Part shown: in pieces, positions 34,162-45,804 of the stretch
How positions within the stretch are numbered: the first letter of the stretch is position 1
Layout: each line of letters starts with the position of its first letter
Assembly (NCBI RefSeq): GCF_019703515.2
Contig: NC_059358.1
Span: 46,386,594-46,450,593, forward strand
DNA: 64,000 nt
From: Myxocyprinus asiaticus
Taxonomy: Eukaryota > Chordata > Actinopteri > Cypriniformes > Catostomidae
Direction of reading: 5' to 3'
Position numbers and translations under genes: made by a program
Notes under the pieces: model-generated
Told to the model about the DNA's origin: nothing
Database searches by the model: none
The model's input: only the letters and a program-made list of their open reading frames with translations

Positions 34162-34489
34162 TGTCACATATTCCCTGTGTTTTTGCTTAGATTTATTTTG
34201 AAATTCTTTAGTTCCCCATTCCTGTTTCCTGTTAATTTTGTAGTCCTTTGTAGTTTCTTTTCATGATTAGTTTTCCCCTGATTGTTTTCCCCAGGTGTTC
34301 CTCATTTCCTTGTTTGCCCATTTGTATTTAAGCCCTTGTTTCCCCTGGTTTCTTTGTCAGTCTTTACATGTGTTGTCATATTCTGTGCTTGGTTTCCCAT
34401 GTTTTGTTTTTTATATTCTGAGTTTCTTTGTTTATCTTTTTGTTAATAAAGCTGCGTTTTGATCCTCATTCCTCGCCTGCCACGTCACA
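34162..34489 (+). repeat. 3' LTR of the short element
   Basis: It starts TGTCACATATTCCC, ends CACGTCACA, and holds AATAAA at 34445-34450 with a T-rich U5-like stretch before it. The 5' copy corresponds only up to TTTCTTTGTCA (33110). Confidence 0.85.
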
Positions 34490-34808
34490 GTTGCCTCTAT
34501 GTCTGAGACCATCAATTCGTGCATCTTATCACGTGGCTTGTTGAGCGTGTTACCACGGAGACATAGTGTGTGTGGAGGCTTCACGCTATTCCTCGTGGCA
34601 TCCACACACAACTCACCATGCGCCCCACCGAGAGCGAACCACATTATAGCGACCATGAGGTTACCCCATGTGACTCTACCCTCCCTAGCAACCGGGCCAA
34701 TTTGGTTGCTTAGGAGACCTGGCTGGAGTCACTCAGCATGCCCTGGATTCGAACTCGTGACTCCAGGGGTTGTAGTCAGTGTCTTTACTCGCTGAGCTAC
34801 GAGCCCAT

Positions 34809-37140
34809 TTAACCCAGAATATTAATTTAATCCCATATGCATAGTTTAACTTTAAATCTAAATCATTTATTACTTTAGTTTGTGCTTGTAAATCATAAGC
34901 TAGTTTAAGTTTCTAAGTTTTCTGTTATTGGATATTGTGGAGGATGGCGCTATGAAGAAGGCTGGTCTTTGGTAAAAACACTCCGCCAACACCGATTGGA
35001 ATGTCTAACGAGCATGTCTATCATCACGTCTCACAAATTTATCTCAACTTAAAACAATGTAAACACAGTCAATTGTTTTTACAAATATGACCTTTTCATA
35101 TTTGTAAAAAGATCACAAATACATTTAGGTCAGTGTTCCCAACAGAAGTTAATTACTGATAGCACAACGTTTAAAGCCATTTAAAGAAAACTTGGTGCAA
35201 ATGTGGTCTAAACAATACAGTCCCCATATGTATAATGCAAAGCATTTACTCTATAAATCACTGTACTCCATTTTTACTTTGTATGCATTCATATGTATTT
35301 CATACATTAGTGTTTCAGTGTTTCATTTTTTACTTAAGTTGCTAGTGACCATCTGAAATAGATTGTACTCAATTTGTTTACGAGATCATTTGTAAAGGCT
35401 TCACACGCAAAGACAAACAAATCTAAGACATGCAAATTTTATAGGATGTGATTGTCATTTAATGTGTATGTTAATTATTTACCAAGAGGAAAAACAGGAA
35501 TGCAAATCGTATTGTTTGCTGCCCTAACTGCTATACAGTTGAAAATATCACCATTTGTTCCTTGTTTGGAGAGGGAGGTGTGTGTTTAATTGGCCATGCA
35601 ACTATACAGGATTCAAAATGTGAAGAAAAATAATATGCATCAATAAATCATGCAGCCTGGCAGGAGGAAGCAGAGTGAAGAAATCTGCCCTGGAGAAATG
35701 GCTAGAGTTATGAAGCTCGCGCTCTGCATCCATATGGACACCAGCGTACTCATTATCTCCCTTCTCCACCTCCATCTTTCACCCATCACCCCACACCTCA
35801 AACCTACACTGACCAAACTCACCTACTATCCCAGAGATTGCAAACTCTCTCAGTATGGCTGCATTCACACAGCAGTAGAATATGGTTGACAGTCCTGTTT
35901 TAGAGAGCTACATTTCAGAATGCTAAAGTTACTGTTCACATGCAATTTAGACTCATGCTGTGTGCTGTATGAATGGAACGACACTCAACAACTTGTTGTT
36001 TGTTGTGTCATTAACATGCGCATTGTATGAAGTGCATGCTTCAAAGGCTTTCTTTGCTGTCAATCACTTAGATTATGGATGCCTACCTCTCTCAGTTTAT
36101 GAAAAACGATGGTATTTTGTGGCCGGAGTAAGAGACAAATTTCAAAAGGAGAAGGAAAGAAAAATAGACGAAACCAGAGCGTTTTGCTGCATATCTGAGA
36201 AGAATAAAATAGTGGAAGATGCCTGAAATAGTTTAGAATAAAAATTGAATCCTTAAAGATGCAATACAACAGTGTTATCTGTCACAATGGTTATTGGCAT
36301 TGCTCACTTTTTCAGCCATTTTGGTTCTGGAAGTGTTTTTCCCATTCATTTTCTCCATTGGGTTTTCAGAAAGTCTTTATAAAAGCATGCTAAGCCATTA
36401 ACCAAACCAGCCAGCTCCGAGGGGAATCACATTACCAATTACCATTACCAGACAAAAAGGCACAGGTACAAGACTGTGTACTTCTTTCATGAGGGAATGA
36501 ACTACAATCCCATGAAGCATTGCGAATAACGTAATCAAATTAAAAACAATGGACAATATAAAACGATTGATTTAAAGTTGTTGGTTATAGGTATAGAAGA
36601 TATTTTAAATTTATTGCAAAATATGTGTAGAGAAAGCAACTCAACTGCATCATTCACAGTGTGTTATGGGAGTGGACGGTCGCTGCAGAGCTCTTTTGGC
36701 GCATTTTGTTGGAGGAGATTATCTGATTGGTGGATCTTTTCTCTTCAAGATCTACATTTTGAAACAATTAAGTTAAAATAACATTGACTGATGGCTTCAA
36801 CAGAAGAAAATAACATAAATTAACCACCTCAAAACTCACAGTACTGTAGGTCTGTCTTTAAAGGTTTATAAGTTATTGTTAATAATGCATTCACCATTGG
36901 AGAAAATAAATGGGATTTTTACTTCTGAAACCCAACCATTGCACATTCTATTGAGAGTTTGTATTCAGTTACCTGTTTATACAAATAGTATTCTATCCTG
37001 TCTGCTGTTGTATGAACAATGTTGAGAGTCACATCCGTAAATACTGTTGTCAATCACAATCACTGACTGTGTGAACGGAGCCTATGTGTGTTTAAGTAGT
37101 GAAGGAACATCAAGACAGCTCTGTTTTTCTGTCTGTACAG
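34809..37140 (+). other. Last part of final grik2 intron
   Basis: No TE ends were recognised in about 35370-35900, which has complex sequence with homeodomain-like cores (TATGTTAATTATTTACC, TTTAATTGGCCATG). It is flagged as a candidate conserved non-coding element. The intron ends with the pyrimidine-rich CTGTTTTTCTGTCTGTACAG, acceptor AG at 37139-37140. Confidence 0.55.
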
Positions 37141-37305
37141 AGGTCCTTCTGCAGTGCCATGGTTGACGAGCTGCGGGTTTCCCTCAAGTGCCAACGGCGA
37201 CTCAAACACAAGCCACAACCACCCGTCATGGTCAAAACAGATGAAGTCATCAACATGCACACCTTCAACGACCGAAGATTGCCAGGCAAAGAGACCATGG
37301 CCTGA
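37141..37305 (+). CDS. grik2: grik2 terminal coding exon (GluK2 cytoplasmic tail)
   Basis: 54 codons plus TGA (37303-37305), in phase 0, complete the GluK2 receptor subunit. The start [20 protein letters not shown] carries the Ser residues known in mammalian GluK2 as kinase targets. [11 protein letters not shown] keeps a psi-K-x-D/E pattern at the place of the mammalian SUMO-acceptor lysine (VKTE in mammals). The protein ends [10 protein letters not shown], and the last four residues ETMA are the PDZ-binding tail known to bind PSD-95-type scaffolds. The tail is near-identical to vertebrate GluK2a, and there is no frame damage. It joins exactly to LEK of the exon at 18150-18400. Confidence 0.97.
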   Translation, partial: RSFCSAMVDELRVSLKCQRRLKHKPQPPVMVKTDEVINMHTFNDRRLPGKETMA

Positions 37306-38218
37306 AAGGGACATCAGCTCTCCCTCTCTCTTCATCCTGGAGAAGAAATCTTCATAAGGAGAAATGTGGGCAGGGAGGAAGTCGTTTTCTATATGGGGAT
37401 GGGAAGCTTGTCATTTCAAACAATTAGTTACTAAGAACAACAAAAGAAACTGAAACATATTTCCTGTGGAAATACCTTGAATCTGGGCAGAATTTTAGTT
37501 ACCTCATCGCTCCACGATGCCACCAGGGCAAAGACTGACCCATGCCAGTGTTCAGGGTAACTCTTAGCTAGATACACACAGCTAGAGCAGTGAGATCAAA
37601 ATTATGGAAGGTGGTTTGTCCGCTCATTCATATTAGTTTTGGTTTGATGACACACTGTTGTCTGTCTGGAGAGAACAGCTGAGTCCATTAGAAAGAACAC
37701 AGAGACTCGCCCGGACAAATACAGGGACACAGAAAGGACAGATTTTTAATACATACTTGTGCTAAATTTATTTTAGGAGCAAAATTAAACAGAAATTGCA
37801 GAACTACTCAGAAACAATCAATCTGCAGTTTTTATTCAGCGACAGAGCAATATCACTGAAATAATTCAACATGTTTTTCATCCACACTCACAAGCAATGG
37901 AAGCAGGGTAGGATAACAGGCAATATATGACTTTAATTTGTTTACGTTTTAAAGTACTATCACTTTTAGTGTGTAAGGCCAGGGATTTTTATTTAATTCT
38001 TTTAAAGTAAAAATAAATATACTGAAAGAGTATGACAGTTGCTCTTTTCATTGCTGTAGTACAGGCCCCCACTGAATGCCACAGTGACTGATAGGTTGAA
38101 TCTCATGAAAATATTTCAACCCAAATTAAAAGAAAGTAAAATAAATAAATAAATAAATAAAACTATTTTGAAAACAAAGCTTAGTTTTAGGACCTTTAAT
38201 ATTTCTCTTTGAGAATGC

Positions 38219-38249
<31 letters not shown>

Positions 38250-41200
38250 TTCCCATTATTCTCAATTGTGATTCTTAATTATTTCGATTCTGGAATTTAA
38301 ATACTATAATAAATAGATTTCAATTATTGTAATACAGTCGATTTTATTGTATCGTGGTAAAACTTTACTCAAATACAATGTTTTTGTTTATTTAAATCAG
38401 CATACATTAAAGGCATTACAATCAATAGTCCCATAATGTATACATACTTTACGATTTAAATAGGATATCTTTTTAAATTCCCTGTGTATATATATAGTTG
38501 AATTTTATTATGACTCGCCACACTTTTATTTTGTTTGCTGTGAACTGATGACAGTTCCGCCAATTCTGGTGTTTCAGTTTACTTTCTATATCAATTTATG
38601 CTTGTTCCATTGTTGTAATTGCATTTCAGTTTTGTATTATCATTTATATATTTATAATCTATAAATATTATAATTATTGTTTTATAATGTGAAATGATGA
38701 TGTAAATAACATAAATTGACAGGCTATGATAGCATTAAACATAAGCAGTCACTTACTATCATAGCAATGACGTGTTTAATGCAGATAAACAGATGCACGA
38801 GAATCACCTCATATAACGTGCATATATCATCATTCACATTAAAATCTTGAATAATATATACTGTATGTGCAATTAAAACACTAAACGAAAGGAAACAAAA
38901 CAGAATTAAAATGAAACACCTCAACTGCCGTCTGTTTGCGGCATACAAAATAAAAGCGTGGTATGTCATAATAAAAGTCAACCATACACATAGGGAATTT
39001 AGAACAATTAATGTGTTTAATTGTCATAATATCCTAATGTCGCAATGTAAAAAAAAAAAAAGCAATGGTCCTGAAATAGGTATAATTTTCTTTGAACAAA
39101 ATATAATTTCTTATTTCTGTCTTTGGATTTCGGGATGAATTATGTCTGGGATCTGTTCTTAACAGGTTTTGTGAAAGTCATACGATAAGCTCTCCAAAAT
39201 TTGGGTGAATTTACTCAAAAGAACTCGAGAAACAAGAAAACTATTGCAATGTATGTATTCAAACATTTATCCTTTTTTACAGTCATCACAACTATGAAAA
39301 CACAGTTATTCAGTAATATTTTATGTCAAGTTTTTAATATCCACATTTCATTTGAATGTCACGTTTCATGTTTGTACTTTTGTGGATTTGATTTCAGAAA
39401 CAGAATCCTAATGTAAACTTGTGCAAATGTAAGATTTCTATAAAACTAAGGTGTTTTGTACAATTAAAGAATAATCAACATTTTGTAATAATTTTTAGCC
39501 ACACAAATCAATCATTGGCATCACTCTCTTGATATGGGGGTGTGCCACCCCATAGAGTCTCCACACCAGAATTTAAAATGATAATGCCCTCTGAGCCTGA
39601 ACATATCCAGGACTGTGTCGCCTGGCCTCCATGAGGAAGAGTCTGTGCCAGGGTTCATGGTAGATACTGGGCACACTGAGGCCCACATGAAGGGGGAAGT
39701 GCCGAGCATGCCCGGTAGAGTCCTCTTTTTATCATGTAAAGGAATCATATTTAAAGAAAGATATTTTTACTTGAGATAAATAGAAATGATAAAACTGATA
39801 CAAATGTGTGATATATACATATATATACAAAGAGATGAGGTGAAGAGAACTGCTTATATCACTTCTTATTTGATGCCCCAGTTTCTAATAGACCGCTAGT
39901 ACTCAGTGCCGAGACGTTGTGAGTAAATGGTTTAAAATGGATAAGATGTATTTAAAGATTTTTCAGATACAAAACAATTTTGACCATATTGTGAAAACAA
40001 ACTCAAGTGCACACAGTTTACTGTCTGAAGTTGATGCACAAGTTTAAAGTTAGTCATTAAAAAAAGTCAGCACACTTGCATGGTGTGGTCTCTTTTTATT
40101 TCCTCCTACACTTAAAACAGGGCAAATTTCACACAGTTAATAATGCTGCTACCCCCCACCCCACCCCCTATAAGAAAATATCAGTTTTCTCCTACAATCA
40201 GCTGCACTTTTAATTTCCATCACTGCCAATTAATATTTACAAGATTGCTCGTAGACAAAGAAGCTTGCAAAAAGTACTTTAATAGTTGCATTTAAAATGT
40301 AATTTAAGTATTGTAGAAATATCTGATCATAAAAGTAACCAATATGCCAAGTCGTCATATTCAAGTGTTCTGTAGGTATACAATAGTTTTGGTGGTAAAC
40401 AACACAAAGTTCAAGTAATTTTTCAGTGAACATCTTGACTTATGGTGGGTGCAGTGCAATATCATCATAATCAGATTATATCATGTACGTATTCAGATGT
40501 TCTGATTGCAGAAATCAGTAATATCACTTGATAGATATATGTAGGGTGCCATTCCCTGACAGAAATCAGAAATTAACCATGTTTTTTCTTCAGTAACCAC
40601 AGTAGTTTAACCATGGTATTTGTAGTAAAACCATAGTAACCAATACATTATTCTAACAAAACCATGGTTAATTTTGTAAAGGTTTAACAAATAGAAAACT
40701 GCATTACATTGAAAATAAATGTATACTTAACATAAAGTAATACAATTAGAAAATGTAACCGATTTAACCGAATCACAATTTAGTCATAAACAGCAACAAT
40801 TAACTAAATATTTTGCTCTTAAAAAATAAGGCAAAGTCCCTTTAAGGCTGCACAGGGCTCAGGTAAATCAGTGAATAATTTATGTGACCTAATTCATTTA
40901 CAGTACATGAACTGTTCAAAAGAACTGATTCATTTAAATAAGAATGGTTTAGGTAAGCATGTTTTATTACTACCTCAGCTACAAGTAAGTAGTGTCGCTA
41001 CTTTTAGTTCACTACTTCCCAATACTGGTTGCGTGTAATTGAGCACTTTGAGAGAAGCTCATTAACTGTGTCTCATGTGCTCATGCGATAACCTTTAGTG
41101 CTAAATACCATAAGTTCTTGGTTTATGGACATCTTGATTTTCACTGAAAAATTACTTCAACTTTTTGGGTTGCTTCCCACCAAAACCTATAGTATACCTT

Positions 41201-42531
41201 CACATTAACTACTTTTATGATACTTTAGGGTACTTTTTTAGCTTTCAAGTGAGTCATTATCAACTGCCATTTATGGAAATGTCAGACCTGAATATTCAAT
41301 AGAATTTCTCCTATTGTGTTCCTACTAATAAAGAAAGTCATACAACTTTGGGACCACATAGGGGTGAATAAATTATGACAGTTCTTTTTAATGTGACCTG
41401 CTCCTTTATTTCTTTTTTCAGTCATGGCAAATCTCGGAAAGATTTAGCATGCTAATGTGGTTATGACATATTAATAGGATTTTGGTCTTGGTGGAGTAGA
41501 TCTGTTATGCTGCTGCTGCTGTTGCTGCTGCTGCAGACCAATTACTGAGACTTTGTTCTGTTAGAACATGCACAGACATACTGAGTTAAGCATGTGGACA
41601 TACTGCTGCAGCTGCAACACAATTAGACAAAACACAAGGCATGCTGCTTCAAGCAAGTAGAACATGCTACTGCACAACTATTACATACATATAATCCCCA
41701 TGTTGCAGATTTAGATAGTGATGCTGGGGAGGAGGAGGGTTTCAGAGGGGGGACAAAAACTCTTAAAAACTTTTTTTTTTTTTTTTTTAAAAATGGAACA
41801 ATTTAAATGTTAGGCAAAGAGAGAATACACAAGTTGATTGGCTATCCAATTACATGTCAAAGGACCTATCATCTGGCACCATGCAAACTGATTGGTTTAG
41901 CATATCACATGTGAGCCAGCCGATTGGCCAACAGATAACAAATTCAAAGAACCTATCAGCTTGCGGCATGTAGAGTTTCATGCCTGAACTTTAGTAATTT
42001 GTCCTGTCCCTACCCCTAAAATTAAAGAAATGTTGGTTGATAGGAATTTTGGTTATGGAAAATGTCCTCCTTGTTTAAAAACCTGTTAACCTGTGCCCCT
42101 TGTTTTGAACACAAGCCAAAAATTCCTACTCAAAATTCAATGGCTGCAGTTTATCACTCTTTGTATTACAAACATAAATGCAGTCTCTTTTGAAAGAAGA
42201 CACAGGAAAGTTTGTTGTCCAAAAGTCTGAATTAATAAAAGTCAAAAAGAAAAATTGTTAGAAAAGCCCAAATTTATTGAAAAGTGATTGACAAGATAGA
42301 AATTAATATGAAATAATATATGACACTGACCTTCTTGAGGCATATAATCACAATGGAGCTAAAACCACAAGTCTGATAATGTTATATATAAAATTTGAGG
42401 ATGATAACTTTAAAATACTGAGTTATATGAAACATATCCAAGACCATGTCATGTGATCATGGCCACTTATAGCGTTAGCCATTAGCACTTGCACCTAAAT
42501 GCAGAATGTGCAAAATTCACATTATCTAGTG
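37306..42531 (+). other. grik2 3' UTR and downstream intergenic sequence
   Basis: The 3' UTR begins at 37306; its end is not certain. The first clear AATAAA is at 38012-38017, and others lie in (AAAT)n near 38136-38160. A TTTA run is at about 38218-38247 and poly-A at 39049-39061. About 41440-41700 contains CTG-rich text (GCTGCTGCTGCTGTTGCTG) and ACATGCT-type repeats, resembling a fish dispersed repeat. A poly-T run is at 41770-41788. No other gene was recognised. Confidence 0.55.
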
Positions 42532-43282
42532 CAAAGGTCTACAACAGGGGGTCGCAGGAGCCGCAGGGGGTCCGCAAATTACTGTTTGATCCACCACCGG
42601 CACTCGTAATAATCACTTGCATGCGAGCGAGAGACAGTACCACCACTCCCTATACGCATATTACACAGTCTGCGTAGGGCACCAACTCCCCTATGGGGGC
42701 ACCAGGAACTTCACCGGCTGCCCTTACTCGTACGTTATTCATTATTCAAGGACCCGGTAGCAGTCGTGGAACACAGACGATTGCTCGCATTTTCTCCTCG
42801 CGCTCACACGTCCCTGGCGAGAGAGGGGTAGCCTATATATTTTAGTCCATCCACATTCTGAAGCCCCTCGAACCTGCATGCCAAATCTTCCTCTTGCAGT
42901 AATCCTTCCTCATATTTGTGCATCATGTTTTTTTTTTAGTTATGAACTACTGTAGATGTAATGCCGCACATTGTTAAAGTTTGACAAAATTAGCCCATCG
43001 CACATGCTCATTACGAGCTGCTCATAACGCAGCGCATATCAGGTTAAGCAGTGCTGCAGTAGAAGGTTGCATGAGTAAACGCGTCTCCTTTGCGTTTTTT
43101 TGTGGTGTGCGGATGTCAGCCTATACTTTCTTGTATTATTAGTTGCTTTTTGCTTTCAGAACAATAGCCTATAGTAACTTAATATATAGGTCTATGTATA
43201 TGTAATATGTCTAAATATATAGTTACCGCTGAAATTACACCGTGTAACCTTGATACACGTTTTTTTTATTTTTTATTTTTTG

Positions 43283-44516
43283 GTTCCTGGGTACTGTGTT
43301 ATTTCCTAATTGCTTATGACTCAAAAGTATAGAAAATGGCTATTATTCCCCACAAACTTTGCTTTTGTGGCCAGGACAGTGATATTTTGAAATGTACCTA
43401 TTTTCCAGAACATTCCAGATTGATTCAGTGCTGAGTAAACTTGGAGTAACTTCTAGAACTTTCTAGAACTTTCCAGTAATATAAATAGTAGTATAAATAC
43501 AGGGGCCTTAAGCCCACCAGTTCAGTTTAGTTCCAACTGCCTAAGTGGATAAATATCAAGACCTTGCTGGAAACCTTGAAGTATGATGAGTATGGCTGGG
43601 AGGTCATAGGAGACTTCAGAATGGTGGCATTCCTGATGGGGCTCCAAGGTGGTTTTACCAAGTTTCCCTGCTATCTTTGCCTTTGGGACAGCAGGGACAC
43701 CGAGGTGTACTACCACAGGCGAGACTGGCCACAGCAGACCGAGTTCTCTGTGGGGAGGAACAATGTCAAGTGGGAGCCACTGGTGGACCCCCAGAAGGTG
43801 CTGATGCCACCACTGCACATCAAATTGGGCCTTATGAAACAATTTGTCAGAGCTCTAGATAAGGAGTTGGCAGCCTTCAAGTACCTTCAAGACTTCTTCC
43901 CTAAGCTGTCTGAGGCAAAGGTCAAAGCCGGTGTCTTCTTCGAACCACAGAAAAAGATCCTGGAGTGCAATGAATTCCCCAAGAATCTCACTAGTAAGGA
44001 GAAAGCGGCTTGGAACAGCTTTGTCGCAGTGGTTCGGGGCTTCCTGGGCAATCACAAGGATGAAAACTATGTGGAGCTGGTTGAGACTCTGATGAAGGAC
44101 TATGGCACAATGGGCTGTAGGATGTCCCTCAGAGTCCATATCCTTGATGCTCATCTTGATAAATTCAAGGAGAACATGGGAGCATACTCGGAGGAGCAAG
44201 GAGAGCACTTCCACCAGGATATACTGGACTTTGAATGCCGCTACCAAGGACTGTATAACGAGAACATGATGGGAGACTACATTTGGGGGCTGATTCATGA
44301 AAGTGATTTGCAGTATAAATGTAAATCTGTTGTAGTCATTTTTGTATTACTTTAGTATAAATACATGTTCATTTGGATTCATATGTTGTTGTTTTTTTTT
44401 TTTTCTGACTTTATGTGAATGAAAAGTCACAAAAGCAAAGTTTGTGGGGAATAATAGCCATTTTCTATACTTTTGAGGCATAAGTAATTAGGAAATAACA
44501 CTTACTACCCAGGAAC
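43283..44516 (+). mobile_element. DNA transposon of unassigned family with ~88-bp terminal inverted repeats
   Basis: The left arm (43283-43369) begins GTTCCTGGGTACTGTGTTAT and includes GAAAATGGCTATTATTCCCC. The right arm (44428-44516) read backwards gives the same sequence with few differences. T-rich stretches lie just outside and inside the arms, so the exact tips and target duplication are unclear. The interior holds one long coding region on the plus strand. Confidence 0.8.
43531..44355 (+). pseudogene. Conserved-looking transposon protein, N-terminally truncated
   Basis: The frame is open from just after TAG (43528-43530) to TAG at 44353-44355, about 274 codons, with no good Met at the start. 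It therefore looks like the C-terminal part of a larger protein after an internal deletion. Notable blocks: DEYGWEVIGDFRMVAFLMGL; FPCYLCLWDSRDTEVYYHRR (a C-x-x-C pair); and MPPLHIKLGLMKQFVRALDK. Further along are VVRGFLGNHKDENYVELVET, CRMSLRVHILDAHLDKF and YSEEQGEHFHQDILDFECRY. I recognise this only as a widespread uncharacterised protein type in animal genomes. Repeated Asp/Glu/His in the last blocks would suit a metal-dependent nuclease, but that is inference. The clean 270-codon frame contrasts with the heavily broken TEs around it. Confidence 0.7.
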
Positions 44517-45496
44517 AAAAATTGTGTTACATAGTGTTATCAAACTGCCGTAGGCTACACTGACAGTGACTTGTCAAATCAACATAATTAAAGGTGCATA
44601 CATGCAAAGTTTTACTCCTACTGAAATTAACAGTAATTTTGAAACTTAGGTATAAAATCGATCACTTACATGAGATGAAGACTCCAGTTATAGGCCTATC
44701 AGTAACTTTATTAAAGTGTTTTTTATTCCGCATGAACAGATACTGTCTTTCTGTTTGTCTGTCTGTCTATTCTGTCTATTGTATTTATTTATTTATTTTT
44801 TGGAGGGGGTGTGGCACAGTAATTAAAAAGAAAAATTAAAAATAGCACTTCATGTCAAAAAGGTGGCAGACATTTGCTATATTTAAAGCTACACTATATA
44901 ACTTTTGGCCCTCTAGCGGTTAAAAAATAAAACTGCATGCGTCTTGTGGAAGGACATTATTTTGGTTGTGCTCTGCTCCTCTGCGTGGATGAATGTGGTT
45001 CGAGGCACCGTGTACATATGAATACAGGACATCTTATGAGTGAATGGACAAATAAATAACGAAAGAAAGGAAAAGAAGGATATCCAAAAACATGTCATCT
45101 GAGCAGGTAAGTGCCATACCTTATGTTGTTGTTTTGACTTATTTGAAACATTGATGTTTTGAAATAAATTGTTACAATAGTTAGGCAACATTTGTTAACA
45201 TTAGACATGACGATTGCTAGTCTGATAATGTTAAACGCTGTAAAGTATTTATAACCACAGGATATTCTGGCCAAATAGACCACTGCAGTAACTAATTTAT
45301 AGATTGCAATTGTTACCAACCAGTGGTCAACATCATTTCAAGACTCACATGTCCTTGTCAAGCCTAGGACTAAATGATTTCTTTATATAAATTATTGCTG
45401 TTATAAAGAAAAATACACACGTGTGCTATAGCAAGTGAAAAGTTCTGCACCAATTACAGTATAATTATTGTATTTCACTACACACAGAGAGATGTC

Positions 45497-45497
45497 T

Positions 45498-45552
<55 letters not shown>
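45497..45552. repeat. (TG)n microsatellite
   Basis: About 28 TG units inside the TIR element. Poly-Cys/Val frames over it are artefacts. Confidence 0.95.
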
Positions 45553-45553
<1 letters not shown>

Positions 45554-45594
45554 TTACACATCTATACATAAACCATATCAATAAAATATCTTAC

Positions 45595-45804
45595 CTGTTG
45601 AGAAAAAACCATCTCTGGGTCGCTTTTAAATCCTTTCAGATCTCGAATTTGTCGCCACCTCTGAAAAGCCAAGCCGATGTTGATTTGAGTTTTATTACGG
45701 ACTCTGTCACTTTCCCTTTTTGCTTGTAGACTCTGCTCTGTTCGGAGTTTCTTTGTTTTTACAACCGGTGATTCCCTGGAGGTTTGACATTTTGAATGAT
45801 CCAT
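45595..45804 (-). CDS. Exon-like frame in TIR element, product unknown
   Basis: From the ATG complement at 45802-45804, 70 codons read MDHSKCQTSRESPVVKTKKL, then QAKRESDRVRNKTQINIGLA and FQRWRQIRDLKGFKSDPEM. They end at a consensus donor (minus strand CAG|GTAAGA at 45595/45594). The R-x-N-I-G-x-A-F-x-R-W motif resembles short N-terminal modules of fish transposon proteins that I cannot name securely. No second exon was identified; the following frame past the donor is intron-like. It could be a first exon captured or retained by the element. Confidence 0.45.

Larger units (their letters stand above)
32908..34489 (+). mobile_element. Short gag-only LTR retroelement
   Basis: The left LTR is 32908-33110 and the right LTR 34162-34489. 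They share TATTCCCTGTGTTTTTGCTT and about 200 bp after it. The left LTR lacks the last ~125 bp (R-U5) and any primer-binding site, so a deletion joined its middle to the gag leader. A purine tract TAGGGGGGCT (34151-34160) precedes the right LTR. Flanks GTTGT and GTTGC suggest a 4-5 bp target duplication in the SINE. There is no protease, polymerase or integrase, so it is non-autonomous. Confidence 0.85.
32793..34808 (-). mobile_element. tRNA-derived SINE, split by an LTR element
   Basis: The two parts are 32793-32907 and 34490-34808. Reading the minus strand from 34808, there is a tRNA-like head. Box A is GTAGCTCAGCGAGTAAAGAC (complement 34781-34800) and box B is GAGTTCGAATCCAGGG (complement 34741-34756), the RNA polymerase III internal promoter. 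A body follows, including GGTTGCTAGGGAGGGTAGAG. It ends in an A-rich tail seen as T-rich text at 32793-32815. The SINE text is continuous across the LTR element (CTCAGTTG / CCTCTATG), so the LTR element came later. Confidence 0.82.

Noticed and set aside
34741..34803. tRNA gene
   Set aside because: Box A and B are present, but the sequence is the head of a SINE without a full cloverleaf.
39521..39748. 75-codon minus frame (MIPLHDKKRTLPGM...)
   Set aside because: Higher-complexity sequence, but no recognisable domain, splice context or second exon.
41505..41534. CTG repeat as a polyglutamine gene
   Set aside because: Short, interrupted and without an open exon around it; it belongs to repeat-like sequence.
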